Assembly (NCBI GenBank): GCA_009777615.1
Contig: WRLM01000002.1
Coordinates: 186,001 to 250,000, forward strand
Length of the DNA stretch: 64,000 bases
Direction: 5' to 3'
Origin: Candidatus Methanoplasma cognatum
GTDB taxonomy: Archaea > Thermoplasmatota > Thermoplasmata > Methanomassiliicoccales > Methanomethylophilaceae
In this document: positions 1-8,157 of the stretch, piece after piece
Numbering within the stretch: the stretch's first letter is position 1
Layout of the letters: the number at the start of each line of letters is the position of its first letter
Made by a program: the position numbers and the translations under genes
Notes under the pieces: generated by a model
Told to the model about the DNA's origin: nothing
Database searches by the model: none
The model's input: only the letters and a program-made list of their open reading frames with translations

Positions 1-68
1 ATGAAGATAATGAAGGCGTGAGCTTTCATATCCTCTTGCGTGCACATGCCTTTGTGTGCACGTACCTC

Positions 69-76
69 TTTATATG
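69..76 (+). promoter_or_regulatory. TATA box of tRNA-Leu
   Basis: TTTATATG is centred about 27 bases before the tRNA-Leu 5' end, the usual archaeal spacing. Just upstream, 39-45 and 56-62 form a perfect 7-bp inverted repeat (CGTGCAC/GTGCACG) with a 10-base loop. That repeat may be the terminator of whatever gene precedes the window. Confidence 0.6.
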
Positions 77-99
77 AAAAAGTGAATCAGCCCGTTTAG

Positions 100-183
100 G
101 CAGGGGTAGTCAAGCCTGGCCAACGACGCTAGATTCAGGGTCTAGTCCTTAGTGGTCCAAGGGTTCAAATCCCTTCCCCTGCA
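100..183 (+). tRNA. tRNA-Leu (anticodon CAG)
   Basis: Acceptor arms GCAGGGG/CCCCTGC close the molecule and base 183 (A) is the discriminator. The anticodon loop TTCAGGG gives CAG, which reads CTG. A long variable arm makes it a class II tRNA, as expected for Leu. The T loop TTCAAAT is intact. No CCA is encoded. Confidence 0.95.
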
Positions 184-516
184 CTTATCATATCGATCCG
201 TCCGCCTGTTTGCCGCAATTCAGCGGCAAACGGCCTCCCATATCCTATCCGTTGCCCGCACGGGCGTAAGGTCAGATCATATTGGTCGGGATCATATTTT
301 CATTACCGTCGAGCGCCGGCCGGCCGCCATATGCGCAGACACGTCCTTTTTCCCTGAGCTTATGACGAACCAGAACGCCCCGATATTCTCCTTTTGGGAT
401 CGGAATTAAATTGGCTGTTTGTAACAACCCGCAGATGACAGAAGGCTCATATAAAGTGGTTAATTAATGGACGCAGGCGGGGTGAACCCCGCCCTTGTCC
501 CGTTTGATCGTAGGCT
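184..516. other. Intergenic region with two hairpins
   Basis: I see no convincing gene here. A perfect 9-bp inverted repeat with a 6-base loop (208-216 with 223-231, GTTTGCCGC/GCGGCAAAC) could end the tRNA transcript. A second, GGCGGGG-TGAA-CCCCGCC at 476-493, lies just past the stop of the minus-strand LRR gene and looks like its terminator, although no long T tract follows. Confidence 0.5.
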
Positions 517-2271
517 TTACGGCCTTCTCGGGCGTATAACGAACATATACACTACCGCCAGAAGTACTACCGCCGCTATCGCGGCAATCGCGGCGATGAG
601 CGTCGTGTTGCCGCCGCCGGGGGCAGGCTCCTCCGTTACCGCGCCGACGGAGATGATTATCATCTTGGTCTTTGCCGGGCTACTGCTGTCTTCCACCAGG
701 ATGACCGCCGTTGTCGCGGTTTGCTCCGCCGCTGGACGCTCGCCAGTGATCTCTCCCGTATCCTCGTCGATATCAAGCCATGAAGGGCCGGCGCTGATGT
801 AGAAATAGTACGGGGCCGTCCCGCCCGATACGCCGCCCTGTACGGTTATCGGCTTAACGGTCGTCCCAAGTTTACCAGCTGGCACATTGAAGCCCGCATT
901 GTTTGTAAAAGCAAGGGGCGCGCCGCTGTACTGCGGAGAGAAGTAGAAATCCGGTTTATCCCAGCCCGAAGATGGGAAATGAAGGAGGGACGTAGCGCCG
1001 GTCACGTTGGTCTCAGCGGCGATGTAGTTGTAATTTACGCGAAGGTAATTCAGCAATGCGTTCTTGGACACATCAAGCGAGGTCAGTTCGTTGTAAGAGC
1101 AGTCCAGCGCCGTCAGCAACACGTTCTTGGACACATCAAGCGAGGTCAGTTCGTTGTAAGAGCAGTTCAGTACCTCCAGCGATGTGTTCTTTGATAAGTC
1201 CAGCGAGGTCAGGCTGTTGTGGGAACAGTACAGGTCTCTCAGCGATGTGTTCTTGGACACATCCAGGTCGCTCAGGTTGTTATAACCGCAGTCCAGTATC
1301 ACCAGCGATGTGTTCTCAGACACATCCAGCGCGTCCAATCTGGTGTAGTGGCAGCTCAGGCTTTCCAACGATGTGTTCTTGGACACATCCAGCGCGTCCA
1401 GGTCGTTATAAGAGCAGTCCAGGTATACCAGCGATGTGTTCTTGGACACATCCAGCGCGTTCAGTTTGTTTTCGTTGCAATTCAGCCATTCCAACGCTGC
1501 ATTCTTGGATAAGTCCAGTGCGGTCAGGTCGTTGTCGTAGCAACCCAGGCTCCTCAGCGATGTGTTCTCGGACACATCCAGCGCGGTAAATTTATTGCCG
1601 CCGCAATCCAGCCATATCAGCGCTGCACCTTTGGGCACGTCCAGCGCAGTCAGCTCGTTGTTGCTGCAGCGCAGATATTTCAGCGCGGTATTCTTGGATA
1701 CATCCAGCGAGGCCAATTCGTTGTAAGAGCAGTCCAGATCGTCCAGCAGGATGTTCTTGGACAAGTCCAGCGCAGTAATGTTGTTGTCGTGGCAGTTCAA
1801 GTATTCCAGCAGGATGTTCTTGGACAAGTCCAGCGCAGTAATGTTGTTCATCTGACAGCTCAGAATTTCCAGTTGGGTACAGCCGGACACATCCAGCGCG
1901 GTCAGGTTGGCGTTGCCGTTGCAATACAGCCATACCAGCGCGGTCAGGCCGGAGACGTTGAGCATACCGCCTGTCAGACCCTTTACGTCCAGATCCAGAT
2001 ATATTATGCGCTTGTTCGTGGAAGCGCTGCTCCATGTCACGCCCGTCCAGTTGCCGGGCACAGAACTGCCGTCGGCAGGGGCCGCCGTCCAGCCGAGACC
2101 GTTATTTGCGATGATGTCGTTGATAACCGCGACATCGCCGGCGTTATAGTCCCCGGCGGCCCCGAGGACCGTGTTCTCTCGGTCTAAAAATGCGGCCGCG
2201 GTGATCGCCAACAGCGCAGCAATCATCAGAGAGAGGGCCGCCCCTCTCCATCTGTTCTTGTTTCCTCTCAT
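517..2271 (-). CDS. Leucine-rich-repeat surface protein with Ig-like domain and C-terminal anchor
   Basis: This is a predicted exported cell-surface protein of 584 residues. The start at 2271 is chosen because it opens a classic signal peptide (MRGNKNRW, then a hydrophobic run rich in Leu, Ile and Ala). About fourteen 21-residue leucine-rich repeats follow, each built on L-x-x-L-D-V-S-K-N with L-x-C-x-x-N. Next comes a putative Ig-like (He_PIG type) domain, then a C-terminal hydrophobic segment ending RPRRP that should anchor it in the membrane. Cys at a fixed repeat position and the SKNTSL consensus resemble internalin-type LRRs of gut bacteria and archaea, which serve adhesion; the ligand is unknown. 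An in-frame ATG also exists at 2304, but it adds a non-signal extension. Confidence 0.85.
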   Translation of the reverse strand: MRGNKNRWRGAALSLMIAALLAITAAAFLDRENTVLGAAGDYNAGDVAVINDIIANNGLGWTAAPADGSSVPGNWTGVTWSSASTNKRIIYLDLDVKGLTGGMLNVSGLTALVWLYCNGNANLTALDVSGCTQLEILSCQMNNITALDLSKNILLEYLNCHDNNITALDLSKNILLDDLDCSYNELASLDVSKNTALKYLRCSNNELTALDVPKGAALIWLDCGGNKFTALDVSENTSLRSLGCYDNDLTALDLSKNAALEWLNCNENKLNALDVSKNTSLVYLDCSYNDLDALDVSKNTSLESLSCHYTRLDALDVSENTSLVILDCGYNNLSDLDVSKNTSLRDLYCSHNSLTSLDLSKNTSLEVLNCSYNELTSLDVSKNVLLTALDCSYNELTSLDVSKNALLNYLRVNYNYIAAETNVTGATSLLHFPSSGWDKPDFYFSPQYSGAPLAFTNNAGFNVPAGKLGTTVKPITVQGGVSGGTAPYYFYISAGPSWLDIDEDTGEITGERPAAEQTATTAVILVEDSSSPAKTKMIIISVGAVTEEPAPGGGNTTLIAAIAAIAAVVLLAVVYMFVIRPRRP

Positions 2272-2634
2272 GCACTTCACATCCGATAAAGGGAATCGAC
2301 ACATACCTTCAGCACGTGTTCTCGCGTTATTAATACCGCGTGCGGCTTTATTAACGTGACTATGCGGAAAATATGTCCGCCCCGTCTCAGCGGCGGTTCG
2401 CATTTTCTATTTCCCCTTCAAGCCGGAATAGGACGCTGCGCATACAGCGGAACGGCAGCAGCACCGCGCGCCTGCAGGATATCAGACGCGACTGCCTCTT
2501 GCGAACGGACCATCGGTACGCAGATGACAAGATGAGTGTGTGCGGGAGACTTGCCGATGCGGCCGCGAATTTTTCAGCTCTGGGTCTTTGGAAAGCGCTG
2601 TGGCTTCGAGCTGAACAGTGATGGCGTTATATGC
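2272..2634. other. Intergenic region between LRR gene and feo operon
   Basis: No gene is supported. An AT-rich TTAATAAA stretch near 2340-2352 (read on the minus strand) could be the TATA box of the LRR gene. The remainder shows nothing I can interpret until the iron-type operators begin at 2635. Confidence 0.4.
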
Positions 2635-2650
2635 TTTAGGTATGCCTAAA
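2635..2650. promoter_or_regulatory. DtxR/IdeR-like operator 1 of feo operon
   Basis: TTTAGGTATGCCTAAA is a perfect 6-bp inverted repeat, TTTAGG-N4-CCTAAA. The TTAGG half-site is typical of DtxR/IdeR/MDR1 metalloregulators, so iron-dependent repression of feoAB is inferred. It sits directly upstream of the TATA box. Confidence 0.7.
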
Positions 2651-2658
2651 TTTATATA
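2651..2658 (+). promoter_or_regulatory. TATA box of feo operon
   Basis: TTTATATA lies exactly between the two operator palindromes, 26 bases before the feoA ATG. The mRNA is therefore probably leaderless, and a repressor on either site would block TBP or the polymerase. Confidence 0.65.
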
Positions 2659-2660
2659 CT

Positions 2661-2676
2661 TTTAGGGAATCCTAAA
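2661..2676. promoter_or_regulatory. DtxR/IdeR-like operator 2 of feo operon
   Basis: This second copy, TTTAGGGAATCCTAAA, has the same TTTAGG/CCTAAA arms and 4-base spacer. Its centre is 26 bp from that of operator 1. It ends 3 bases before the feoA start and would cover the predicted transcription start. Confidence 0.7.
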
Positions 2677-2679
2677 TTC

Positions 2680-3033
2680 ATGGATAACAACTGTGATTGT
2701 GATTGTGCAAGCAGCTGTACGTGCGAGGGTAAGTGCACCGGAAACGTTTGCGTGCCCATGGACGAGGACTCCTTCAGATCCGAAAGCGGAGTGCCGCTGG
2801 TGACCGCAAGGATCGGCGAGGGCGGTAAGATCGTAAGGGTCTCCGGTAAACAGGAAATAAGGAAATTCCTCTGCGAACTCGGATTCGTTATCGGAGCCCG
2901 CGTATCCGTCGTGAACGAGAACTCTGGAAACCTGATCCTGGATGTGAAAGGGTCCAGGATAGCGATGGACAAAGCAATGGCTTCAAAGATATTCTTCACC
3001 CCCTCTCTGCCGGAAACGGCGGCTCAAAGGTAA
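2680..3033 (+). CDS. feoA: Ferrous iron transport protein A with Cys-rich N-terminus
   Basis: The 117-residue protein carries a C-terminal FeoA SH3-like fold (about 40-115, pattern V-R-V-S-G ... L-G-F-V-I-G-A-R-V-S-V). FeoA is the small cytosolic accessory protein of the FeoB Fe(II) transporter. The first 24 residues are unusual: seven Cys (C5, C7, C9, C13, C15, C19, C24) precede the domain, suggesting an added metal or Fe-S binding tail. The ATG begins right after operator 2, fitting a leaderless message. feoB follows 11 bases later. Confidence 0.9.
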   Translation: MDNNCDCDCASSCTCEGKCTGNVCVPMDEDSFRSESGVPLVTARIGEGGKIVRVSGKQEIRKFLCELGFVIGARVSVVNENSGNLILDVKGSRIAMDKAMASKIFFTPSLPETAAQR

Positions 3034-3044
3034 CCGGCGGGAAG

Positions 3045-5159
3045 ATGACCGTAAGGATCGCTTTGGCGGGGAACCCTAACTCAGGGAAGACCACGATGTT
3101 CAACAGGCTCACCGGAAGCTCCCAGAGAGTCGGGAACTGGCCGGGGGTGACCGTTGAACGTAAGGAAGGCAGACTGAAGGGTGAGGATGACGCTATAATA
3201 GTCGATCTGCCGGGGATATATTCTTTGTCACCGTACTCTCCCGAAGAGGTGGTCTCCAGGGATTTCCTTCTGAAGGACAGGCCGGAGGCGGTGATCAACA
3301 TCGTCGACGCCTCGAACCTGGAAAGGAACCTGTACCTGACCACTCAGATCGTTGAGGCCGGGATCCCGACAGTCATCGCGCTCAACAAGATGGACGCGGT
3401 TGCCAGAGAAGGCATAAAGATAGATCTGGGCAAGCTGTCCAAGGCCCTCGGATGCACGATCGTCGAAACGACCGCCCTCAAAGGGGACGGCGTCGAGGAA
3501 CTTTCCCGCGCCGTCATGTCCGCCGTCGGGACGAAGGCAGATAACGCCCTCAGATACTCAAAGGAGCTGGAAGGATACGTTTCGACGGTCGAGGGTATCC
3601 TTCGGGGGGAAGTGCCCGAGGAGGCCGAGAGATGGTACGCCCTCAAGCTGCTGGAGAGGGATGAGAGACTAAAGAAGGACATCGACGGGGACGCCTGGGA
3701 GAGGATAGAGGCCGTTGTCTCTTCAATGGAATCGAAGATGGACAACGACGCCGACAGCATCATCGCCGAGGAAAGGTACTCTTTGATAGGGAGGATAGTA
3801 GGCGAATCTGTCGATAAGAGCGGCAGCGTAAGGAAAGGAGAGACCCGTTCGGACAGGATCGACAGGATCGTGACCAACCGCTGGCTTGGGATCCCCATAT
3901 TCGCCGCCGTAATGTTCGCCATATATTTCATCGCGATAGAGACGATCGGGTCATTGGGGACGGACATTCTCAACGGTTACATAAGGGACACTCTGATGCC
4001 GTCCGCCGAAGGATGGCTCACCGACGCGGGGGTCGCGGACTGGCTGGTCGGGCTGATCGTCAAGGGGATCATAGGGGGCGTCGGGGCCGTAATAGGGTTC
4101 CTGCCGCAGATGATGGTGCTGTTCGTTATATTGGTAATGCTTGAGGAATGCGGGTACATGTCCAGGGTGGCCTTTGTGATGGACCACCTGTTCCGCAGGT
4201 TCGGTCTGTCCGGGAAATCCCTCATCTCCGTCCTGGTTGGGATGGGATGCGGCGTCCCCGGCATAATGTCGTCAAGGGCCATCCAGGGTGAGACGGAGAG
4301 GAAGATAACCGCAATGACGGTCACATTCATACCGTGCTCCGCAAAGCTTCCAGCCATTGCCCTCATAGCCGGCGCCCTGTTCGGAAAGAGCGCTTTTATA
4401 GCGATATCCGTCTATTTTATGGGAATATTGTGCATATTGATGTCCGGAATAATCATGAAGAAGTGGAGGTCCCTCGCGGGAGCCCCGTCTCATTTCATCA
4501 TGGAACTTCCTCCGTATCACGCTCCGCATGCGTTCAGCGTCATAAGATCGACGCTGGAAAAGACGTGGTCCTTCGTAAAGAATGCCGGCACCTTCGTGCT
4601 GCTGGCGTGTGTGCTCGTATGGTTCCTGTCATCGTATGACTGGGGCATCAACAGCGTAGGCGCGGCGGATTCGATGCTGGCCGACATAGGCAACTCTTTG
4701 AAGTGGATATTCGTGCCGCTCGGATTCGGGGACGATTGGGAGTTCACCATGGCGACCATCACAGGTCTGCTTGCGAAGGAGAACCTTGTCGGTACGCTCG
4801 GAGTGCTATTCAGCCCCGGAGGAGGGGAGGAGCTTTGGGATGTCATAGGCGGCATGCTCACGCAGGCCGGAGGATATGCGTTCCTTCTGTTCAACATGAT
4901 ATGCGCTCCCTGCGTTGCGGCAGTCGGCGCGATGAGGAGCGAGCTCGGGTCCTGGAGAGGCGCCGCGAAGGCGGTCATTTACCAGTGCCTGCTGGCATAT
5001 GCGATCGCCCTGATATTCTATCAGTTCGCTTCGGTATTCATGGGAAATGGTCTGGGATTGGGGATTGTGCCCGCGGTCATAGCTTTGGCAGCGCTGATCT
5101 ACATGCTGGCCTCAAAGGACCCCTTCAGCATCTTCAGGAAGGTGAGGCGGGATGCTTAA
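3045..5159 (+). CDS. feoB: Ferrous iron transporter FeoB
   Basis: This 704-residue integral membrane protein imports Fe(II) using an N-terminal G domain. GNPNSGKT (9-16) is the P loop, DLPG (54-57) is G3 and NKMD (114-117) is G4. A helical spacer follows, then a multi-helix core containing the two Gate motifs, including GCGVPG near 405 and the IPCSAKLPA stretch. The length is typical of FeoB. It lies between feoA and a Cys-rich membrane gene whose start overlaps its stop, so the three form one iron-regulated operon. Confidence 0.97.
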   Translation: MTVRIALAGNPNSGKTTMFNRLTGSSQRVGNWPGVTVERKEGRLKGEDDAIIVDLPGIYSLSPYSPEEVVSRDFLLKDRPEAVINIVDASNLERNLYLTTQIVEAGIPTVIALNKMDAVAREGIKIDLGKLSKALGCTIVETTALKGDGVEELSRAVMSAVGTKADNALRYSKELEGYVSTVEGILRGEVPEEAERWYALKLLERDERLKKDIDGDAWERIEAVVSSMESKMDNDADSIIAEERYSLIGRIVGESVDKSGSVRKGETRSDRIDRIVTNRWLGIPIFAAVMFAIYFIAIETIGSLGTDILNGYIRDTLMPSAEGWLTDAGVADWLVGLIVKGIIGGVGAVIGFLPQMMVLFVILVMLEECGYMSRVAFVMDHLFRRFGLSGKSLISVLVGMGCGVPGIMSSRAIQGETERKITAMTVTFIPCSAKLPAIALIAGALFGKSAFIAISVYFMGILCILMSGIIMKKWRSLAGAPSHFIMELPPYHAPHAFSVIRSTLEKTWSFVKNAGTFVLLACVLVWFLSSYDWGINSVGAADSMLADIGNSLKWIFVPLGFGDDWEFTMATITGLLAKENLVGTLGVLFSPGGGEELWDVIGGMLTQAGGYAFLLFNMICAPCVAAVGAMRSELGSWRGAAKAVIYQCLLAYAIALIFYQFASVFMGNGLGLGIVPAVIALAALIYMLASKDPFSIFRKVRRDA

Positions 5160-5316
5160 CGCGGCTACGTTTGCGGTAGCGGCCGCCGTTCTCATGGTGA
5201 TCGCGCTCTCCGCATACTTCACATACAGGTCTCTTAAGCGGGGCGGGTGCTCATACTGCGGCGGGTGCCCTAAAGCCGAGGATCCGGCCTGTGAAGGATG
5301 CAGGAAGAGGGAGTGA
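5152..5316 (+). CDS. FeoB-associated Cys-rich membrane protein
   Basis: A 54-residue ORF overlaps the end of feoB by 8 bases. It has one N-terminal membrane helix (about 3-25), a basic stretch (RSLKR), then a Cys cluster C-x2-C-x2-C ... C-x2-C in the last 25 residues. This is the layout of the FeoB-associated Cys-rich membrane family found at the end of feo operons and thought to assist Fe(II) import. The Cys residues could handle iron or redox chemistry. Confidence 0.8.
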   Translation: MLNAATFAVAAAVLMVIALSAYFTYRSLKRGGCSYCGGCPKAEDPACEGCRKRE

Positions 5317-5318
5317 CC

Positions 5319-5591
5319 TCAGCTCATCAGGATGGACAATATCAGGAACACCAAGATCATGGCGGCAAGAACCGACGCCGTTCTGACCCATTTCCAGTCC
5401 TTTTCGGCTACGAGGTGGAAAAGCGTCGTCAGGACGCCTATGAAAGGGGACGCTATCAGCACAAGGGCGCCCAGCCACATGATCCTGTCTCCTACGTCCT
5501 GTTCCGAAAGGACCAGCCCCGCCGCGAGAAGGGCGATCCCCGCGAAGAGACAGCATTTCAGGGAGAGGGATGTGGCGTCGCTCATTTTCAT
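5319..5591 (-). CDS. DUF1634 family membrane protein
   Basis: This 90-residue protein has three predicted membrane helices and the DUF1634 look (GDRIMWLGALVLIASP followed by LTTLFHLVAEKDWKW). DUF1634 genes commonly sit beside TauE/SafE anion exporters. Here the start at 5591 overlaps the end of that gene by 4 bases, so the two are translationally coupled. Function unknown; probably an accessory of the exporter. A second in-frame ATG lies at 5585. Confidence 0.75.
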   Translation of the reverse strand: MKMSDATSLSLKCCLFAGIALLAAGLVLSEQDVGDRIMWLGALVLIASPFIGVLTTLFHLVAEKDWKWVRTASVLAAMILVFLILSILMS

Positions 5592-6409
5592 AACACACCA
5601 CCTGCCTCAAGGAATATTATCACCGATATGGCAAGGAGCAGTATCGAGAAGTATCTCCTCATCGGGCCCGCGTCGATCAGCCTAGAGGCCCTTGTGCCGA
5701 TGATCGAGCCGAGGAATGCGCCCACGGCAATCGCGGCGGCATAATCCAGAAGAAGGTCCCCGTGTATGAAGTAGACGATCGCGCCGGAGAATGCGGTTAT
5801 CCCGATCATATAGCTGCTTGTCGCGGTTGCGACCTTTATGGGTACGCGCATGTGAATGTTCATCAGAGGGATCTTGATGGTCCCCCCTCCCACGCCGGTC
5901 AATGAGGACAGGACGCCGGCGGCGGTACATGCCAAAAGGCCGCTTTTGACGTTCTTGACCTCATATCTCTTAACGGTGTGGTCCTTGCTGTCTGAGTATG
6001 AGAAGTTCATACTCCCTTCCCCCTCCGAGTGCTCGATTATCCTCTCTTTTCTGAGGATCATGCTCACGGCGCTGTAGATCAGCACGCAGCCGAACATGAA
6101 AAGCAGGACCCAATTCGCGGCATACATGGCAAAGAAAGCACCCGCCATCGCGCCTATCGATGTTGTTATCTCAAGCAGGAGTCCCAGCCTTATGTTGGCG
6201 GAGCCGTTCTTCACATAGAACGAAGCGGCCCCGGCGGAGGTGGCGATTATCCCCGTCAGACTCACGGCCACGGCCTCGCTTGCGGAAAGGTCGAACAGAA
6301 TTGTCAGCACCGGGATGAAGATAATGCCGCCGCCTATGCCGAAAAGGGCGCCGATGGTGCCCGCACCGATCCCTATCGCAACAAGGGCAATGATCAGCAG
6401 AGGGTCCAT
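5588..6409 (-). CDS. TauE/SafE family anion permease
   Basis: The 273-residue polytopic protein carries the duplicated TauE/SafE signature: G-x-x-x-G-x-x-x-G-I-G-G-G near the N-terminus (19-29) and again in the second half (SSLTGVGGGTIKIP). The family exports sulfite, sulfoacetate or related organosulfur anions across the membrane, but the substrate cannot be read from sequence. It is co-transcribed with the DUF1634 gene downstream and is divergent from the ThiI-like gene. Confidence 0.85.
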   Translation of the reverse strand: MDPLLIIALVAIGIGAGTIGALFGIGGGIIFIPVLTILFDLSASEAVAVSLTGIIATSAGAASFYVKNGSANIRLGLLLEITTSIGAMAGAFFAMYAANWVLLFMFGCVLIYSAVSMILRKERIIEHSEGEGSMNFSYSDSKDHTVKRYEVKNVKSGLLACTAAGVLSSLTGVGGGTIKIPLMNIHMRVPIKVATATSSYMIGITAFSGAIVYFIHGDLLLDYAAAIAVGAFLGSIIGTRASRLIDAGPMRRYFSILLLAISVIIFLEAGGVL

Positions 6410-6464
6410 GTTCCTGTGAATACTTCGGAATTATTAATTTTTGACGTGAAATAATATATCGGAA

Positions 6465-7337
6465 ATGAGCATTCAAAGGTCAGTGCCAATAATACTTGCA
6501 AGATATTCAGAGATCGGCCTCAAGAGCACGCCGGTCCGCGTTAAATTCGAGAACAGACTGAGAGATAATATGATGTCGATGCTGGCCGCCGACAGAGTGG
6601 AGGCGCTGGTAACGAAGAAGGACGCAAGGTTCTACGTTGAGGCGGACGACATCGACGCGGCGGTATCTTCCGTGAAGAGGGTGTTCGGCATATCGTCTCT
6701 GTCCGTGGCGGAGGTCTGCTCCTCAGAAATGGAGGACATATGCTCGACCGCCGCGAATTACTCGCTGAGCAGACTTAAGGCCGGAGAGTCCTTCGCCGTC
6801 AAGGCGAGAAGGGAAGGTAGCCATAACTATACGAGCCTGGACGCCGGGAGGGAGGTCGGTTCCGCAATATTCCTTGCCAACGAAGACAAAGGCGTCAAAG
6901 TTGACCTCACGAATCCGGACGTCACGTTCTATCTGGAGATCAGGAATAATAAAGCGTTCATCTTCGGTTCATACGTAAGATGCCATGGCGGCCTTCCGTT
7001 AGGCACGCAGGGGAAGGTCATCGCGGAAGTGCGGAACGAAAGGGATGTCCTTTCGGCGTGGCTGATGATGAAGCGGGGCTGCAAGGCGATCGTCAAAGGG
7101 GATAAGCAGCCGCTGCTGGAGAGGTATGACCCGGAGATAAAATACGGGGAAGAGCTGTCTCCGGACATACTGGGTATTGTAAAGGGAATATCGTTGCAGG
7201 AGCTGGAAAGCCTGTCAGTATCAGACTATGGGATACCTTTGTTCTTTCCCACCGTCGGCATGAGCGACAGGGAAGTATCTTCAATGCTTGAAGCGATAAA
7301 AGAAGAATCGGCCCCGTCCGGAAGGACGGGACAATGA
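6465..7337 (+). CDS. THUMP-domain ThiI-like protein lacking the PP-loop
   Basis: Residues 1-170 match the ferredoxin-like and THUMP portion of the tRNA 4-thiouridine synthetase ThiI, and GGLPLGTQGKVIA (175-187) with AWLMMKRGC (198-206) match the sequence flanking the PP-loop. The catalytic S-G-G-x-D-S-x-V motif between them is replaced by V-R-N-E-R-D-V-L, so ATP pyrophosphatase activity should be lost. The protein is 290 residues against roughly 390 for full ThiI and has no paired catalytic Cys. It may keep tRNA binding. A hairpin (7313-7330, CCCGTCC-GGAA-GGACGGG) overlaps the last codons and may be the terminator. Confidence 0.8.
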   Translation: MSIQRSVPIILARYSEIGLKSTPVRVKFENRLRDNMMSMLAADRVEALVTKKDARFYVEADDIDAAVSSVKRVFGISSLSVAEVCSSEMEDICSTAANYSLSRLKAGESFAVKARREGSHNYTSLDAGREVGSAIFLANEDKGVKVDLTNPDVTFYLEIRNNKAFIFGSYVRCHGGLPLGTQGKVIAEVRNERDVLSAWLMMKRGCKAIVKGDKQPLLERYDPEIKYGEELSPDILGIVKGISLQELESLSVSDYGIPLFFPTVGMSDREVSSMLEAIKEESAPSGRTGQ

Positions 7338-7357
7338 GTTTAGTGTTTTGAAGAGGG

Positions 7358-7981
7358 TTACTTCCCCTTTCTTCCCTTGGCCTCTATCGAAGGTCTGATC
7401 TTTTCGGCGCCTTTGCCCTTGTTCCTAAGGCCGCGTCCCGCTATTCCGGCGGACGTTAGCCCGCGGTATACGCGGTTCTTGTTGGCGCTGTCGCAGATCC
7501 AGTTGATCTTCGGGTCGGCCTTGATGACGGGGTGCGCCGGATCGACGAGTATTATCTCATACCACTCATGCTGCCCGTCCGCGCCCACCCAGTACGAGTT
7601 GAGCACCTCTAAGTTGGGGTATCTCTTCGCGGTCCTTTCCTCGGCCATTCTCTGGAGGCTCTTTCCGGTGGTTATCTTGTTGATACCTTTCCGCTTCGCC
7701 CTCCTTCCGGCGGTGATGGCTCTCTTTCTGAACGAACCTTTCCTTACTCTGCCCCTTACCACGACGTAACCCTGTTTGGCCTTGTAACCGAGGGCCCTTG
7801 CCCTGTCAAGCCTCGTGGGCCTCTCGACCCTGATGAAGTTCTCTTCTCTCCTCCATTGGATCTTTCTCTCGTGGTTGAGCTCTTTCAAATAGGTCTTGCC
7901 CGGGTTTTTCCAGGCATCCCCAATATAACTGTACATGCTTTTCCCGTTCACCGGGCGCGCATCCTGACCTTCGTCACTCAT
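7358..7981 (-). CDS. rpl15e: 50S ribosomal protein L15e
   Basis: A 207-residue member of the L15e family, a large-subunit rRNA-binding protein of archaea and eukaryotes. The basic core and the C-terminal [17 protein letters not shown] stretch are typical. The start at 7981 (MSDEGQ) is chosen because GGTGAG lies 4 bases upstream; an open extension further 5' has no family match. It converges on the ThiI-like gene and is divergent from the secreted-protein pair. Confidence 0.95.
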   Translation of the reverse strand: MSDEGQDARPVNGKSMYSYIGDAWKNPGKTYLKELNHERKIQWRREENFIRVERPTRLDRARALGYKAKQGYVVVRGRVRKGSFRKRAITAGRRAKRKGINKITTGKSLQRMAEERTAKRYPNLEVLNSYWVGADGQHEWYEIILVDPAHPVIKADPKINWICDSANKNRVYRGLTSAGIAGRGLRNKGKGAEKIRPSIEAKGRKGK

Positions 7982-8102
7982 TTTCTCACCTTTTTCGGAT
8001 TCACCCCGGAGGGCACATTTCCGCCAGAACATTGAGTTCTGTACTACCGTCCATACAAATGACCTATTTAAAGGTACTTTCGTTAAAGGCGGCAGGTGCG
8101 GG

Positions 8103-8152
8103 CTATAAATACGCACAGTCAGATTCTGTGTCTTGGTACTTACAAGGAGGAG
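8103..8152 (+). promoter_or_regulatory. Promoter and strong SD of secreted protein 1
   Basis: CTATAAATA (8103-8111) is the TATA box and AAGGAGGAG (8144-8152) a strong Shine-Dalgarno before ATG 8158. The stretch between them (ACGCACAGTC ... CTTGGTACTT) is repeated before the paralogue at 9172-9220. Promoter, leader and gene were therefore duplicated together, and both messages carry leaders, unlike many genes in this window. Confidence 0.65.
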
Positions 8153-8157
8153 AAACC

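Noticed and set aside
152-409. 85-codon plus-strand frame overlapping tRNA-Leu
   Set aside because: It begins inside the tRNA and shows no recognisable protein character; a strong hairpin lies within it.
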